Source: Heterodera schachtii
Lineage: Eukaryota; Nematoda; Chromadorea; Rhabditida; Heteroderidae
Direction: 5' to 3'
DNA: 64,000 nt
Assembly: GCA_023374025.1 (NCBI GenBank)
Contig: SIJG01000013.1
Location: 1,124,602-1,188,601 of the forward strand
The notes beneath the pieces were generated by a model. It was not told the origin of the DNA. It was given only the letters and a program-made list of their open reading frames with translations, and did no database searches. Both the position numbers and the translations under genes were made by a program. Shown one piece after another: positions 12,619 through 24,809 of this stretch (positions are counted from its first letter, which is position 1; each line of letters starts with the position of its first letter).

Positions 12619-14074
12619 GGCACCAATATATATATTTTTAATTTGGGATTAAAATTCGCTGAAATTATTTATTTAATTATATTTTGAAATATTTTTCAAT
12701 ATTATCTAATTGCCAAGCAGAGAATGTTGATTTTTCATGTCCAAAGATTCTGCGGATTTTCGGCTATGTGACAAATAAAAATTTTCAGGCTTTATCGAGG
12801 ATTTTTACAAAATAATTAATCCGGAAACCCTGGTTTGGGCCAGAAGGAATAAAATAAATAAATAAATAATTGGCCAATTAAATAATAATTCCCCCGCGCT
12901 TTTGCTCCCGGCTTTCGCTCGCTCTCCGATAACTGCCCGCTCAACTGACTCCCTATCGAGAGAATGCTAATGATCCCGATTGAATTGTTGGACTTATGGA
13001 ACGGAAAATGGAATGGGAGAGAACGGAGATATGTGATGTGAGAAAGAGATCAAATGGATGTGATAAATTGAGCTTTACAGTATTTATAAAATAAATCGAA
13101 GCTCGATTATCATGAAAGTAATTTTTTTTTTAATTTTGGGATTAAAATTTGATGAATTAGTATTTTTTTGTATACTTAGAAATACATATATTTTCACAAT
13201 ATATGCAATGGCAAAATCTAATAAGGATAACCCTTAGAAAATGAGGATATTTCACGTGCAAAGATTATGCGGATTTTAGTGTGCCAAAAATATATATTAG
13301 GCTTAAAGCGAGGGTATTTCCAGTAATTTTAATCCGGAAACCCTGGTTTACAAAATCCCACACCATGCATCATCTGTTCAGCCTAAAGATTTTGCTGATT
13401 TTAATGGATTTAGCGAGGATTTTTCCAAAAATTTAATCAGAAAGCCTGGTTTTACCATAAATCCTCACCATCCTTCATTTAAAAGTTATTTAATGGATAA
13501 TTTGAGAGTATTTAAAAAAATAAATCAAATCGATGATGGTGGTTCCATCCATTAGTGAAATAATTATTGTGTAATTGCCCTAAATGGTCCGTCCCCCATT
13601 TTATCGACGGTTTGTGGTGGGTTTAATCTCACCACCACCAACCACACATTCCTTCATCTTTTGCCTTCCATATATTTGTGTGTGTGTTGTGTGTATACAT
13701 ACATATACATCATCATCATCATCATATCATCATCATCATCAGCCAATTTATCGACCGACGGACGGACAAAAAAAAAACGGCAGAAAAAAAGTGTTTCAAA
13801 AAATAGTAAAAATTTGAAAAATAAATAAATAATTATAAAATTTAAAAGGAAAAATAAAAATAAAAATGAATAATGATGCTAAATTATGACTACCAAATAA
13901 TAAAAAAGTGTTCCCAAAAATAGTAAAAATTTGAAAAATAATTATGAAATTTAAAGGGAATAAAATTAATAAAATGAAAAATGATGCTAAATTACGACTA
14001 CCAAATAATAATGACAGGGAAAAAAAGCACATAATCGAAGAGATTAAATTTTTTTAAAAATGTGGCATCATAAA

Positions 14075-14218
14075 AGGGATATGTCGTAATGCCGATTTCT
14101 GATTGCCGAATTCCGGCGCAATTTTTGGGCTCGGACTATCCGATTGCCGATTTCCGGCAATTTTTGGGCTTGGAATGTCAATTTCCAAAATCTTTTGAGG
14201 GCGTCGGCACATATCCCT
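14075..14218. mobile_element. Short inverted-repeat element (MITE-like), about 144 bp
   Basis: The left end reads AGGGATATGTCG and the right end CGGCACATATCCCT, so the outer ten bases are inverted repeats. Internally, two copies of a GCCGATTTCxG phrase and TTTTTGGGCTxGGA occur. No target duplication is obvious, so the element class is not assigned. Confidence 0.4.
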
Positions 14219-14420
14219 GTTAATAAGTGCTGCTCAAGACTGAAACATTCATTTTCCTATAATCAACAGCGATGCATAATTCGAGAAATATATGAGACTT
14301 TAGGTCCAATTACTTAGAAGTAGAAAAAGAAAGCATTTTCGAGAATATCTAGACCAAAAAAATAACGGGAAATTTCTCACAAATCGGGGAGTCAAGAAAC
14401 CCTTGAGAGCAGCACTTTTA

Positions 14421-14790
14421 CGTGCCATGTCGTTTTCGCGCCGGGTCGTTTTCGCGCCACCCTAGTTTTTGAACTATAACTTTTTTCATTGCCAACCAAA
14501 TCCAACTTTCTTGATATCATTCGATAGCCCTACGTATCCTCTATTAGCCTGCAAAATTCCAAAAATTTTTGTTAATTTTGAACAAACTTATGACCAAGAG
14601 TACATCAGAAACCAGGTTTTTCAGCTTTTTTAGCCATAACTTTTTTGAACCTTAACGAAATTTTTCGCAATTTTGCAGGCTAATAGAGCATGTGAAGGGC
14701 TTTCGAATAATACCAAGAAAGTTAGATTTAGTTGACAATGAAAAAATTTATAGTTCAAAAACTGGGCTGGCGCGAAAACGACCCCGACGC
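14421..14790. mobile_element. Foldback (MULE-like) element, 370 bp, with 9-bp target duplication
   Basis: Long terminal inverted repeats: the left arm contains TCGTTTTCGCGCCACCCTAG then TTTTTGAACTATAA, and the right arm contains TTATAGTTCAAAAACTGGG then CTGGCGCGAAAACGA. The motif CGTTTTCGCGCC is repeated in tandem in the left end. The element is bounded by the 9-base direct repeat GCACTTTTA at 14412-14420 and 14791-14799. A 9-bp duplication is the hallmark of Mutator-like elements; no transposase is encoded. Confidence 0.8.
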
Positions 14791-15256
14791 GCACTTTTAA
14801 CCCGATTGATGCTTTGCTTTCACTTAGAATTGAGAAAAAATTATCGTTTTTGCATTTTATCGGATTTTTTGGCTTCAACTCTCTCTCTTTGTCTCTCTCT
14901 CGCTCTCTTCTCTCTCTCTCCTCTCGCTCTCTCTCTGTCTCTCTCTCTCTCTATGCTCTCTCTCTCTCCCAAGGGGTTGGAAATTCAAAGTTTCAATTCA
15001 AGTAACTCAATTTTTCCATTTTTCGAGAAATTCAGAATTTCGTAGTTTCTTGGGCAAAAAATTAATTGGAATGAGGATTATAAAGGGTGGGTACAAAAAA
15101 TATATATCCAAAATTAAACAAATATACAAAAAATTAATGATAATTTTGGACACGCTTTTACACATAGGTATGCTGTAGATTTTCGATCACTTTCTCTCTC
15201 TCCATTTTCTTTTTGCTCTATGCTCGTATTGATTGATCGGTTGGTCTTGTGATCAA

Positions 15257-18200
15257 TCAACGAGACCCTGATCGAGAACGGCTTGCGCTCCGATAGCGTA
15301 TTGGCGGACTCTTTGACGAACTGCCGCCGCCATTTGGTGGCATGTGCCGACTGTGGTGAATAAAAATAAAATATAAATTAAGAAATTTCTTACATTTAAA
15401 ATATTTAAATGTATAAGAAACTGTACTTAATCATTTTTGATAACTTGAAACAAAAAAAAGTCAATCGAAATAACAAATTCTAAAATATTTTCCAGGAAAT
15501 CTAGGTTTTTCGTGCCTAACCTGGACCTGATTTTTTTTCATATTAAAAATTTCAAAAAAATGGCCTGGACTTGAACCTGGATCCAGAGGTACATGTCGAA
15601 CTCTAATAATATCCCTTATTTTATCATAAATTCTTCTTTAAATAATTAATTGTTACCCTTAAAATTAAAATTTTTGCGTAAAATTTCAAAGAAAATTTGT
15701 CGAAAAATTCCATATTTTCCAGCAATTCATTTTTTCAACAAATTTCTTATGAAAAATATAAAAACTTACTATGGGCCGCCGCCTCGCGTGACCGAATAAT
15801 CTATACGGACCTTCATTCCATCAATCACCACATCGGCCATGTTATCTTTGGCCTGGAAAATTGATGATCAAATTGTTCATTTTCAAATAACTCGGGGAAA
15901 AAATATTGTTTTAAAATGTTTATTTCCTAACTCGGGGAAAAATTAAATTTTTTGAAATTTTGGCCTAATATAAAATGGAAAATTTGGGGGAGGGCAAAAA
16001 AAATAGAAATTCTCAGAGCGGCTTCCGAAAAACGCAAAATATGTAGTCCAAAATATGTAGAAAAAGCCTGAAATTTGTAAATAAAGGTCCCTACTTTTTG
16101 AAAAACTACCGTAATTTGTTTCAAGAGGAGGGGGGCTCAATTAGAGGGATAAAAATATTTTATTAAATAATCGAAAAATTTGTGGGAGGGGCAAAATATG
16201 TAGTCCAAAATATGTAGAAAAATCCGAAATATGTAAATAAAGGCCCCTACTTTTTGAAAAATTACGGTAATTCGTTTGAAAAGGAGGGGCTCAATTAGAG
16301 GGACAAATAAATTTGTATTAAAAAAAATTTTAATATTTAAATTTTCTTACGCGAGCGGCCTCCTTGGTGTTGGTGAAGTAGACGAAGCCAAACCCACGAG
16401 ATCGGCCCGAATAGCGATCATAGACAATCTGCACAGAGTCGACCTCACCCCAACGGCCAAACAACTGTTTGAGGTCGCGCTCACTGGTATGCTAAAATGC
16501 GCAAAATTTTAAAATGCCATTTTTTTGATGTTTTTGTGGCATTTTTCAAAAATTAAAAAAATTCTGCGTCGGGAGGCGGCACTTTTTAATTAGAATTCCT
16601 TTAAAAAATCACAAAATCCGGAGGCGGGGAAATTGAAAAGTTTCCCAATTTTTCTTTAATTTTTATAAAATTTTGGCTTTCTATTTGGGGGTCGGCATTT
16701 TGAAATTGGAACTTGGGGTTTCTGTGGGGGAGGCGGCACTTTTTTAATTAGAGTTACTATAAAAAAAAATTGTGAAAAATGCCGCAAAACCCGAAGGCGG
16801 GGAAATTGAAAATTTTCCCAATTTTTCTTTAATTTTTATAAAATTTTGGGTTTCTATTTGGGGGTCGGCATTTTTGAAATTGGAATTTCTATGCGAAAAA
16901 AATGTTAGAAAATGCCGCAAAATCCGGGGGGGGGGGGGGGGGAGGGAATTAAATTTGAACGAAATTTATTCCAATTTTCCCTTAATTTTTGTAAAATTTT
17001 GGGTTTTTGCGTGAATTTCTATGCGAAAAAAATGTTAGAAAATGCCGCAAATTCCCACTGACCAAGCTCATGCCAAAGACGCCAAGGCATGGGCATGGCT
17101 CCGGATTGTCGCGTCCATCATAAAAGCGTCGTGATCCGCCATAATAAAAGTTGCCATTTCCATTGCCTTTGCCACCGCCACGGGATGAAAAGCCACCACG
17201 GTCACGTGAACGGCTTAAAAAAATAAATTTAAATTAGTTGTCTATTATTTAAATTAGACAATTTTTAATTTTAATAAAAATTATTTTTATTTTTTGTAGT
17301 ATGTAAAAACAATTTCTTTCATTTCAGGCTTGATTTGATTATAAAAATTGTTATGTTTTAACAAAACAAATCCATTAATTTAGTTAAATTTAAATTCTTA
17401 ACATTAATTTTTTTTTAGTAAGTAAAATAAAATTTTATATATTTTTTTTTATAAATTATTTATTTTATTTTAATTTTAATTTTTTAAAAACAAGTAAATA
17501 AAATAAAGTTTTATATATTTTTTAACGAACAATCCAATTAAGTTTTTTAATATTAAATTTCTAAATTTCTAATAAATAAAGTAAAAATTTTATAATACTT
17601 TATTATTAAAATTTAGTTTCTATATTGACCAATAACTTTTTATAACAAAGGCGAGTCTCAGCTTTTCCCTTTGAACTGATCATTGATCAATTGATGGAAA
17701 AAAATCTTTTTTTTAATTGCTTTAATCAGTTGAGCAATTAGTTTTTCCTCATTTTAAAGAGTGATTTTTACCTTCACACAGATATTTTTTGAATTGATTT
17801 GAGCTTGATTTTTTGACAAATTTATTTGGGGGAATTTTTTTCTGTTTGTTTTGTGAATTCATTTTTCCCACATTGGACACACACAAACAAAATTTTTTGG
17901 ATTTGCTGTTGTATTTGAGGTATTTGAGCACTTAATTATATTAAAAAATATTGCAAATTTGTATTTAAATTGTTGCGTTTTTTGCAAAATTTAATTTTAA
18001 AAATGCCAACGACACCTTCGTCCTCCTCCTCCGGCATTGCGTCTGGTCGAGACAACATCACGTCGTGGTGAGGGGCTAAAAAATTTATAATAATTTACTT
18101 AATTGTGAAAAGAAAAATTCAAAAATGGTAGCCGAAGTTCGGTCGATTCCTTCGTCAGTTATTAAATAAATTTACGAAATTTTTTTAATAAAAATATCGG

Positions 18201-18619
18201 ACAAAAGACAAACATAGACAAATTATCTATGGACAAAGGACCCACAGTGACAAAGGATCTACAAATTGAAGATTCAAATGAAGCTGGGAACTTAGTCATT
18301 ATATGCATTTTTGTCCAAGCTTTTGAATTTTAATCTATCATTTATTTATTTGAGGATCCTTTGTCTCTTTGAGTCCTTTGTCTGTGTGGTTGGATGCTTT
18401 GTCTGTGGGTCCTTTTGACCGGACACCGTTCAGTCAATTCTCGGACCTATAGGTATGTGAACGGGACCGACTGGGGCTGCATTTTGTCCTTTTCCGTTTT
18501 TTGTGGCATTCGTCGCCCGCGGGGCTGTAATCCTAAAAAAATAATAATTTTAATTGAATTTATTTATAATTAATATTAAATCATTTTACCCGAGTTCGCT
18601 TGTTGTATTCACGTCCCAT
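15257..18619 (-). CDS. tra2: Transformer-2-like SR splicing factor (RSP-8 type)
   Basis: Nuclear SR-related protein that binds exonic enhancers through one RRM and recruits the splicing machinery through RS segments. Seven exons join in phase: 18590-18619, 18447-18532, 18016-18075, 17063-17213, 16351-16491, 15770-15852, 15257-15350, for 214 aa. N-terminal Arg/Ser stretch (SPSRSRSHTYS), a Gly-rich spacer, then the RRM: RNP2 LGVFGMSL (102-109), linker HTSERDLKQLFGRWGEVDSV, and RNP1 RGFGFVYF (141-148). After the RRM comes VRIDYSVTRGGGPYRHMPP and a short C-terminal RS tail RYRSASRSRSGSR. This order (RS1-RRM-RS2, with the NPEPCPCLGVFG lead-in) is characteristic of Tra2. The start is the ATG at 18619. 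Introns contain duplicated repeats at 16570-17040 and a CTGGACC-type repeat near 15490-15600. Confidence 0.93.
15486..15600. repeat. Dispersed CCAGGAAAxC / CTGGACCTGG repeat, small copy
   Basis: Within the last intron of the transformer-2-like gene, phrases CCAGGAAATCTAGGTTTTTCG, CCTGGACCTGA and CCTGGACTTGAACCTGGATCCAG recur. The same vocabulary makes up the larger block at 21640-22125 in an intron of the next gene. Confidence 0.6.
16567..17045. repeat. Tandemly repeated intron segment (about 172 bp, three diverged copies) with poly-G run
   Basis: The phrase GGCGGGGAAATTGAAAA is at about 16623 and again at about 16795. Each is followed by CCCAATTTTTCTTTAATTTTTATAAAATTTTGG and TCTATTTGGGGGTCGGCATTTT. 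A third, shorter, diverged copy follows a run of G at 16926-16942. It lies in the intron between the two RRM exons of the transformer-2-like gene. Confidence 0.75.
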
Positions 18620-20117
18620 TTTTGAATATTGATGTTCAAATTAGTGTTGCTTTGAGCTATCAAAACAAAATAAATTACCTATAAGTTTCAAGGAAGGCAT
18701 TCATTTATGAGAAATTATGTATAAAAGCCGAAAAAGAAAATTGAAAAAACGCCGAAATTTTTATTTTTGTAAATCCTAGAAAAATTTTTTCACTTTAAAA
18801 TTTTGTATATAGAAATTTTTTGGATAAAAAAAATGGGCGAAAATTTTTTTAAAAAATGCCAACAATTTATTTTACAGCCTCTATTGAATAAATATTTAAT
18901 ATTTTTTCAATATTTGCTATAATAAATGCCATTTAAAAAGAGAGAGAGAGAGAGAGAGGGAAAGGAGAATTGGCAAAAACCAAATGAAAATCTCTTCATT
19001 TCTGGCCCAATTTATGCATTGTCAAACCCACCTTCTTTCTTCCCACTAGAAATGCCACATTTCTCCACGTATGCCACGCCACGCTTTCGGCCTGCGCAAG
19101 GCTCTCGCGCAATCATTCTTCTGCCATCTCTTCTCATCCTCCATCCCCCCGGGGTTCAGCCACCTCTCATCCAACTCACCCCCCCCCCCCCGCCCCCGCC
19201 GCAGGGGCCTAGCTTTTGCCAAGCCCCCGAATTTATGCCATGGCCATCATATTATTATAGCGTATCATATCACATGCTTTGGCTGTTGGCAAAATGAAAT
19301 GGCCGCCTTGAAAGGGCCAAATTGTAAATGAAAAATGAAAAAAATCGTAAAATTGTGCAAATTTTCGACGAATTTAAAATACTTGTTGCGTTTCAATCAG
19401 AAATCGAATAAGGGGCAAACCCATATATGGGTTTTTACAGACACGTAGCCTGTAACCGGGTTTTTTCGACCGACACGGGTTTTATGGACAACGGCCTATT
19501 TTGCCAGTCAGTAAGTCTGTGCCCCGTATAGATGATAAGTTCAGCCCCCTAACCCCGTCCTTTTTCCATTGAAAAAATGAATTAATCGATTGATTATACT
19601 TTTCAATTTGGTCCATCCGGGTCTGATAACTTTTTAGAAAAGTTAGGTGTGACCAAAATTTATGCAAAAAATTAATGGAAAAACTTAGTGATTATCATTG
19701 CGCCTTACTAGCCTGTCTTAAGCCACCTGTTGTTATCCCTTTATTGCCTCTGATCATTTTTAGCAAAGTTTGTGTGATCAAATTTCGCTGAAAAAATTAT
19801 TGTGTCAGTTTTATTTCTTTCTTTAAAAAATGTTTTTGAATCCTTTAAAAATATATATTTGAGCGATTAATAATTAACAAAATTATATGTAAAATATTTA
19901 TCCAACAATTAACACGAAAAATTTCGACACATACAAACATTGGCTCTGCTGCTGATGTCCAACCAAACAAATCAATGAATGAGCAAAAACCAACAAAAAA
20001 AAAAGCACGCACAATACCAATGAAAAAAAATCTGACAATTCATAGGGCAATAAAAATTCTTTTTTTTTTCCTTGTTCAATGTAATTACCAATAATTAATG
20101 GGGATGGGAGAGAGGGG
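18620..20117. other. Spacer between the transformer-2-like gene and ZC3H15
   Basis: Holds a GA microsatellite at 18939-18960, a GC-richer pyrimidine patch at about 19060-19260 with a poly-C run, and otherwise AT-rich DNA. The GC-rich patch has open frames but no convincing exon signals. No gene is called. Both flanking genes are on the minus strand; the distance is large for a nematode operon. Confidence 0.5.
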
Positions 20118-21214
20118 TCATTTCTGTCCGTCTCCACCTCCACCTTGAACACCACCATCATTATCATCATCATCCGTCGATGAATTTGACTCCAACAAAT
20201 CGTCGTCGTCGTCGTCCACCATGCCCGCCTCGTCTTGGAACAGTTCAGCATCAAAAACGACCACTTTGCCCGTCGTTGTTGTGGTTGCTGATGATGATTG
20301 TACATTTTGGGCACCTCCCGCCGCTGTGTCATCATCCGCCTCGTCGTCCAGCTTCAAGTCCTGGAAGGTCCCCTCGTCAATTTCGAACGCGTGCATTTGT
20401 TCATCCTGTGATGCCAAAAAAAGAAAATAAGCGGGGTTAAATGCACGGCATTATACATTATTTTATGGAAAAGTTTCATGGATAGATAGACAATCAATTG
20501 ATAGACTTTTAATCGCCCAAAAATTAGCAAAACGAAAAACACTAAGAAAAACTTAACAAAACGTTGTAAAAAAATTTTAAAATTTTTCTATTCCCTTGAC
20601 ATAAATTTAAGAATTAAAAAAATTCTCAAAAATTCCTATAGGATCTAAAAAGAATTTCTAATTTTTTTTTTTATGGAAAAAATTAAAAAAGAGTTGCAGC
20701 CAAGCGGAATTGAACCGTGGACTTTGAACCAAATCCAAGTGGCTCTGTCGGAACAAATGTTGCAAAAAAGGCGTGAGTTCGAGACCCCTTGACTGCGCAC
20801 AATTTATTATTCAAGAAAAAAGTTTAATTTTATTTTTTACCGTTTCTCCCTCCTCTTGTTCCTCCCGTTCGTACTGGGCCACCTGATTTGCTTCGTCATC
20901 ATCCTCCCCGTTTTGTTCAGCGATCAGTTCCGGGTTGAACGTGAAGAGGTCTCGGCCAGAGAGGCCAGCCTAGCGAGAAAAAATTGGAATATTAAAAAAA
21001 AAATTAAAAAAAAAAAGCAAAAAATTCAACCAGGATTTCGGCTTGGAGGGGATATCGACCCCAAGCGACGACTTTATTTATTTATTTGCTTTTCATTGCA
21101 TTTTATACGGGTTCCGTTTAAAAAAAAAAATTTTTTTTTTTTCTTGGAGAACAGGTGAAGGGTGGTCCGTCCGCTTATTACTAGCGTTTTGTCTCACAAC
21201 CTCCTGCCGTCCAC

Positions 21215-21266
<52 letters not shown>

Positions 21267-24200
21267 GCAAAAGCCTTTAAAAAAATTTTGAAAAAATTTT
21301 TTTTTTCAAGGTCCATGCCCACCTGTTTTCCGCTTTTGAATGTGGCCAATTTGTTCTTGTCACTTTGGCGTTGTGCTTGCCGTTTCTCGTGCATTTTCTT
21401 CTTTTTCCATGCCAGGAATGTGTCCAGCGTTACTTTGGTCAAATTTTGGTCCAACAGTTTGGACCTCTGGAAAATTTTTTTTTGCAATTTTTCAGACTTT
21501 TTATAATTTTGTAAAACTATTTAATTTAATTTTTCAGTTTTTTGGATTTTTAAATCCATAAAAAATAAGTTTTTTTTTGGGGGGTCCTAGAAAGATATTT
21601 TGATTTCTTTCTTGAAATGAGGGTAATAATTAGAGATCGGTATTTTGAAAAAAGCCTGGACCTGGACCTGGATTCCATGTTGGACCTGGACCTGGATTTC
21701 CTGGACAAAAATCCAGGAAAATCCAGGTCCAGGAAAAATCCAGGCTCATCGAGACCTGGATCCAGGCCTGGACCTGGATTTTTTGAAACTCATTTTAAAA
21801 ATCAAAAAAATGTTTGAAAAAATTAATTATTTGCTTAGAAACATTTAAAAATATCTAATTTACAATAATAATGTTTCTTTAAATATAATTGATCATTTTT
21901 GAAAAGTCGAAAAAACATCGGCCACTTGAAATAATAAATTCTAAAATTTTGTCCAGGAAAATCCAGGTTTTTTCGTGTTTTGCCTGGACCTGGATTTTTT
22001 TTCACATTTGACCTGGACCTGGATTTTCTGGACAAAAATCCAGGAAAATCCAGGTCCAGGAAAAACCCAGGTTGCCGAAAAATGACCTGGACCTGGATCC
22101 AGGAAAAATCCAGGCCTGGATTAATAATAATAATAGTGACGATGGTGCCACTCCCGTTTTTTTTATAAAATTTTTTATTCGTGAAAATGATCCAAAATTT
22201 TCTGCTTAAATTTGTATAGAATGAGCGTTATGGTTTGTTAAAATCGGAAAATTGGGTAAATTTTGGATATTTTTAAAGAAATACCCAATTAAAATGTAAA
22301 AAAAAAAAAAAAAAATCCATTTTACCTCCGTTTCAATGAATTCTTCCAGCGTGATTCTGGTCAGCCGATTCTGCTCCTCCATTTTCTTTTTGTCCTTCTT
22401 CAGAATGTAGCCGGGAGGCAGGGCATGCCTATGAAAGAATTTTTTTTAGAAATTTTTAAAAATTTCCGCAAAAAACGGACCTGTAGATGCACGTGTCGCC
22501 GTTTGGGCATTCCCAAAACCATCCGTATTTGCTGTTCTCCACTTAAATTTTTTTCAGCAATTAGAGTCCGAAATTTTGCAAAAAGTCGACGGGATAGGAA
22601 AATCCCGGCGATCCCATCCGGGTTCTAGTCGTAAAAAACATAAAAATTGCGGAACAAATTCCGAATCTCATTTAAATTCGAGTTGTTTTTCAATAAAAAA
22701 ACTTTAGCATTTTTTTGGAAAAAATTTAGAAAAAAAAATCGCAAGGAAATTTTTCTTGGTAGTATGGCACCCAATTGACCCACCCGTGCAAAAAGCGGTA
22801 AGTTTTTTTTGAAATTTTAAAAAACCCTGACCCCCCTCATTCACTTCACTTCCCTCACCTGCTTCGAGGAAATATTTGCAGAGAATGTCCGTTTGGTTGG
22901 GCCTTTTCCGGTCCTTTTCACCATGCTTTTTCTCCGCAACATCTTGCAGCGTTTTTTCGTCCCAATTTTCATTGGTCTCTAAATTTAAAAAAAAAAATTT
23001 TCAAGGCCTAATGGTTGAACAATGGAAACTATTTGAAACAAAAAAGTTTGAGCATCGACCGAATATTCAGTCAACAAATTGTTTAAATTAGACCCCCTTC
23101 AAAATTTAAAAAAAAACTCAAAGTTAAAAAAACGAACCGTCCTTTTTATCGCCCAAATCCCTGCTGTCCACGTACAAATTCTTTTTCATCGTCTTTTGCT
23201 GTATGGACAGGTCATGGCTGAACTTGCATTTGTTGCTGGAAATTGGGGAAAAAATTCAAAATTTTGTAATTTACACAAAAAAAAAAAATCCAGATTTGTT
23301 TGAGTCTGATAATGAGCCCGAAATTTGGTGTTTTTGGCCAGGAAAACGCCAAAAAATTCCAAACATTGACAATGAGATAAAAAAATGTTTGTATGAATTA
23401 CCCCTTTGTGCAAAGGCCTTGCTTAAAGAAAACGCAGAGAACCGACTTGGGGTCCACATCTTAAAACAAAAAATTAAAAAAAAAAATGAACGACGATACA
23501 TTTTTACGAGAAATGTCACAGAAATTTGTGAAAATATTGCGCAAAACCCATTAAATTGTAAAGGAAATTGGCAAATGGATGCAAACAATGGTCCCAATTT
23601 TTTTTTTTTCAAGAAATTTTTTAGGGGTTATACGAGGCGCGGAGCAAGAATCGTGCCTTCTTTTTGCTCATTTTCGAACCCCGAACCCGAATATTTTTTG
23701 AATTTAACATTCTTACAATTAGCAATATTTGCAAAAAATGAAAATTTTAATTCGAAAAAATGTTCGAGTCCGAGTTCATCTAGGTTCGAGTCCGAAATTG
23801 AGCCAAAAGAAGCCTTTGTTTCTTGCTCCGTGCCTCAGATTACCACTAGAATAATCCTCTTGAAAAAAAATTTCAGGAGCAATGTTCTCAACCATTGCCC
23901 ATGTTTGGAATGCATTCCGCGCCCCAAAATATTTCATCAAATCCGTAATCCGTAATGGTCTGTCTGTCCTTGCTTTATTTGTGTGTGCTCTCAAGTACCT
24001 GCGCTCACTTTTTGCTGTGTTGCTTGCACAACTGGCTTGAAAATTTTGTTTATGTCCTTCAGGTCTTCATCCTCTTGCTTCTTCTTCGGCGTGAACTGCT
24101 TGGAGGGCGCGCCCATAATCTGAGAAATTTCCGTTATTTTTTTGAAATTTTTTTCATAATTTTGGGGTACATTTTTCTCCATTTGTGCCCTCAATTTTTT

Positions 24201-24293
24201 GTTTTTCATGCCAAATGTGCGGTCTTCAAGGACTTTCTGTTTTTTCTTCTCCTCCGCCTTTTTGCTTGTTTTAGGCGCGTTTTTTGGAGGCAT
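20118..24293 (-). CDS. ZC3H15: CCCH zinc-finger protein ZC3H15 / DRG family-regulatory protein 1
   Basis: Binds and stabilises the GTPase DRG1 in family members; cytosolic, ribosome-linked. Nine exons join in phase: 23999-24293, 23402-23459, 23138-23235, 22859-22978, 22481-22541, 22326-22428, 21323-21466, 20841-20969, 20118-20405, giving 431 aa, close to the usual length. The N-terminus MPPKNAPKTSKKAEEKKK and RTFGMKNKK match the family. Finger 1 is C107-x7-C115-x5-C121-x3-H125; finger 2 is C184...C202-x5-C208-x3-H212 within [20 protein letters not shown]. The conserved ITLEEF / VTLDTFLAWKKKK segment follows, and the tail is Asp/Glu-rich, as in the family. The start is the ATG at 24293. It is divergent from the transporter gene starting at 24810 (about 0.5 kb apart), so the two may share a promoter region. 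Confidence 0.94.
20693..20799 (+). pseudogene. tRNA-Ser-like relic (tRNA pseudogene or SINE head)
   Basis: Starts GTTGCAGCCAAGCGG, which fits a class II tRNA 5' end with A box (AGCCAAGCGG), and contains GAGTTCGAGACC, a good B box, then CTGCGCA, which pairs in part with the start. The anticodon stem (GGACTT / AAATCC) is imperfect and the length, 107 bases, exceeds a tRNA-Ser. It lies in the last intron of ZC3H15, antisense to that gene. Best read as a decayed tRNA or tRNA-derived SINE. Confidence 0.45.
21215..21262. repeat. Poly-A run in an intron of ZC3H15
   Basis: An uninterrupted A run of more than 40 bases on the plus strand, in the intron between exons 7 and 8. It produces spurious poly-Lys and poly-Phe frames. 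Confidence 0.9.
21640..22125. repeat. CTGGACCTGGA foldback minisatellite, two blocks
   Basis: In the intron between exons 6 and 7 of ZC3H15, short units CCTGGACCTGGATTT and their complements AATCCAGGTCCAGG alternate in two blocks (about 21655-21785 and 21950-22120), separated by AT-rich DNA. Because units occur in both orientations, each block can fold back. The same phrases occur near 15490-15600. Confidence 0.8.
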
Positions 24294-24809
24294 TTTTATA
24301 CGCAAAAAATTTCTGATGGAATTAATTAAGGAATATCTATAAAATTATTAGGTATATTAGTTATACGTATTTAGGCTTTTTATAGATAGCAAGCGATAAA
24401 CCAAAGGGAAAGTGACTCCATTGATTTGTGAAAAATTAAATTGGATTGCAATTTTTAAATTTAAATGATGTGTTGGCGTAATGTTATAATTCCCCAAAAA
24501 ATTTGTTTTTTTATTCGATTTGATAAATGGAAAGTTTCTTGGATAGCTGAGAAAATTTAAAAATGTCGGCGACTAACATTCCTTGTCAGGCAGTAAATTC
24601 AGTGGCGCTTATCGGCACTTTCATGCTTTGCGAAATAATATTAGAGAGATTAAATATATTTGATGCTCTTCGGGATTTGAATCCCTGTAATTCAACACTG
24701 GCTTGATGCCAATCCCGAATTCCGACTTTTTCAAAATTCCCGGCTATTAGGAAAACCATTTTTTAATTTATCATTTAAGACCAGTTATTTCTTTTGCCTT
24801 ATTTTGAAA
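24294..24809. promoter_or_regulatory. Divergent intergenic region (ZC3H15 / FLVCR-like)
   Basis: About 516 bases between two start codons pointing away from each other. Both promoters must lie here unless there are upstream non-coding exons. No specific site was recognised. Confidence 0.4.

Larger units (their letters stand above)
12619..15256. other. Intergenic region between ethanolamine kinase and the transformer-2-like gene
   Basis: No gene is supported. It contains a GT/ATC microsatellite at about 13675-13742, a direct duplication of a roughly 115-bp AT-rich unit at 13797-14025, two inverted-repeat elements (listed separately) and a CT-rich microsatellite at about 14879-14967. Confidence 0.6.

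Noticed and set aside
18926..19331. Overlapping Pro-rich open frames in the spacer upstream of the transformer-2-like gene
   Set aside because: They depend on GA and poly-C runs, and no consistent exon with acceptor and donor could be drawn.
21043..21506. Frames with long poly-Lys or poly-Phe
   Set aside because: Created by the poly-A run in an intron of ZC3H15.
24670..24720. tRNA-like phrase GGGATTTGAATCCC
   Set aside because: No A box or acceptor stem at the right distance on either strand.
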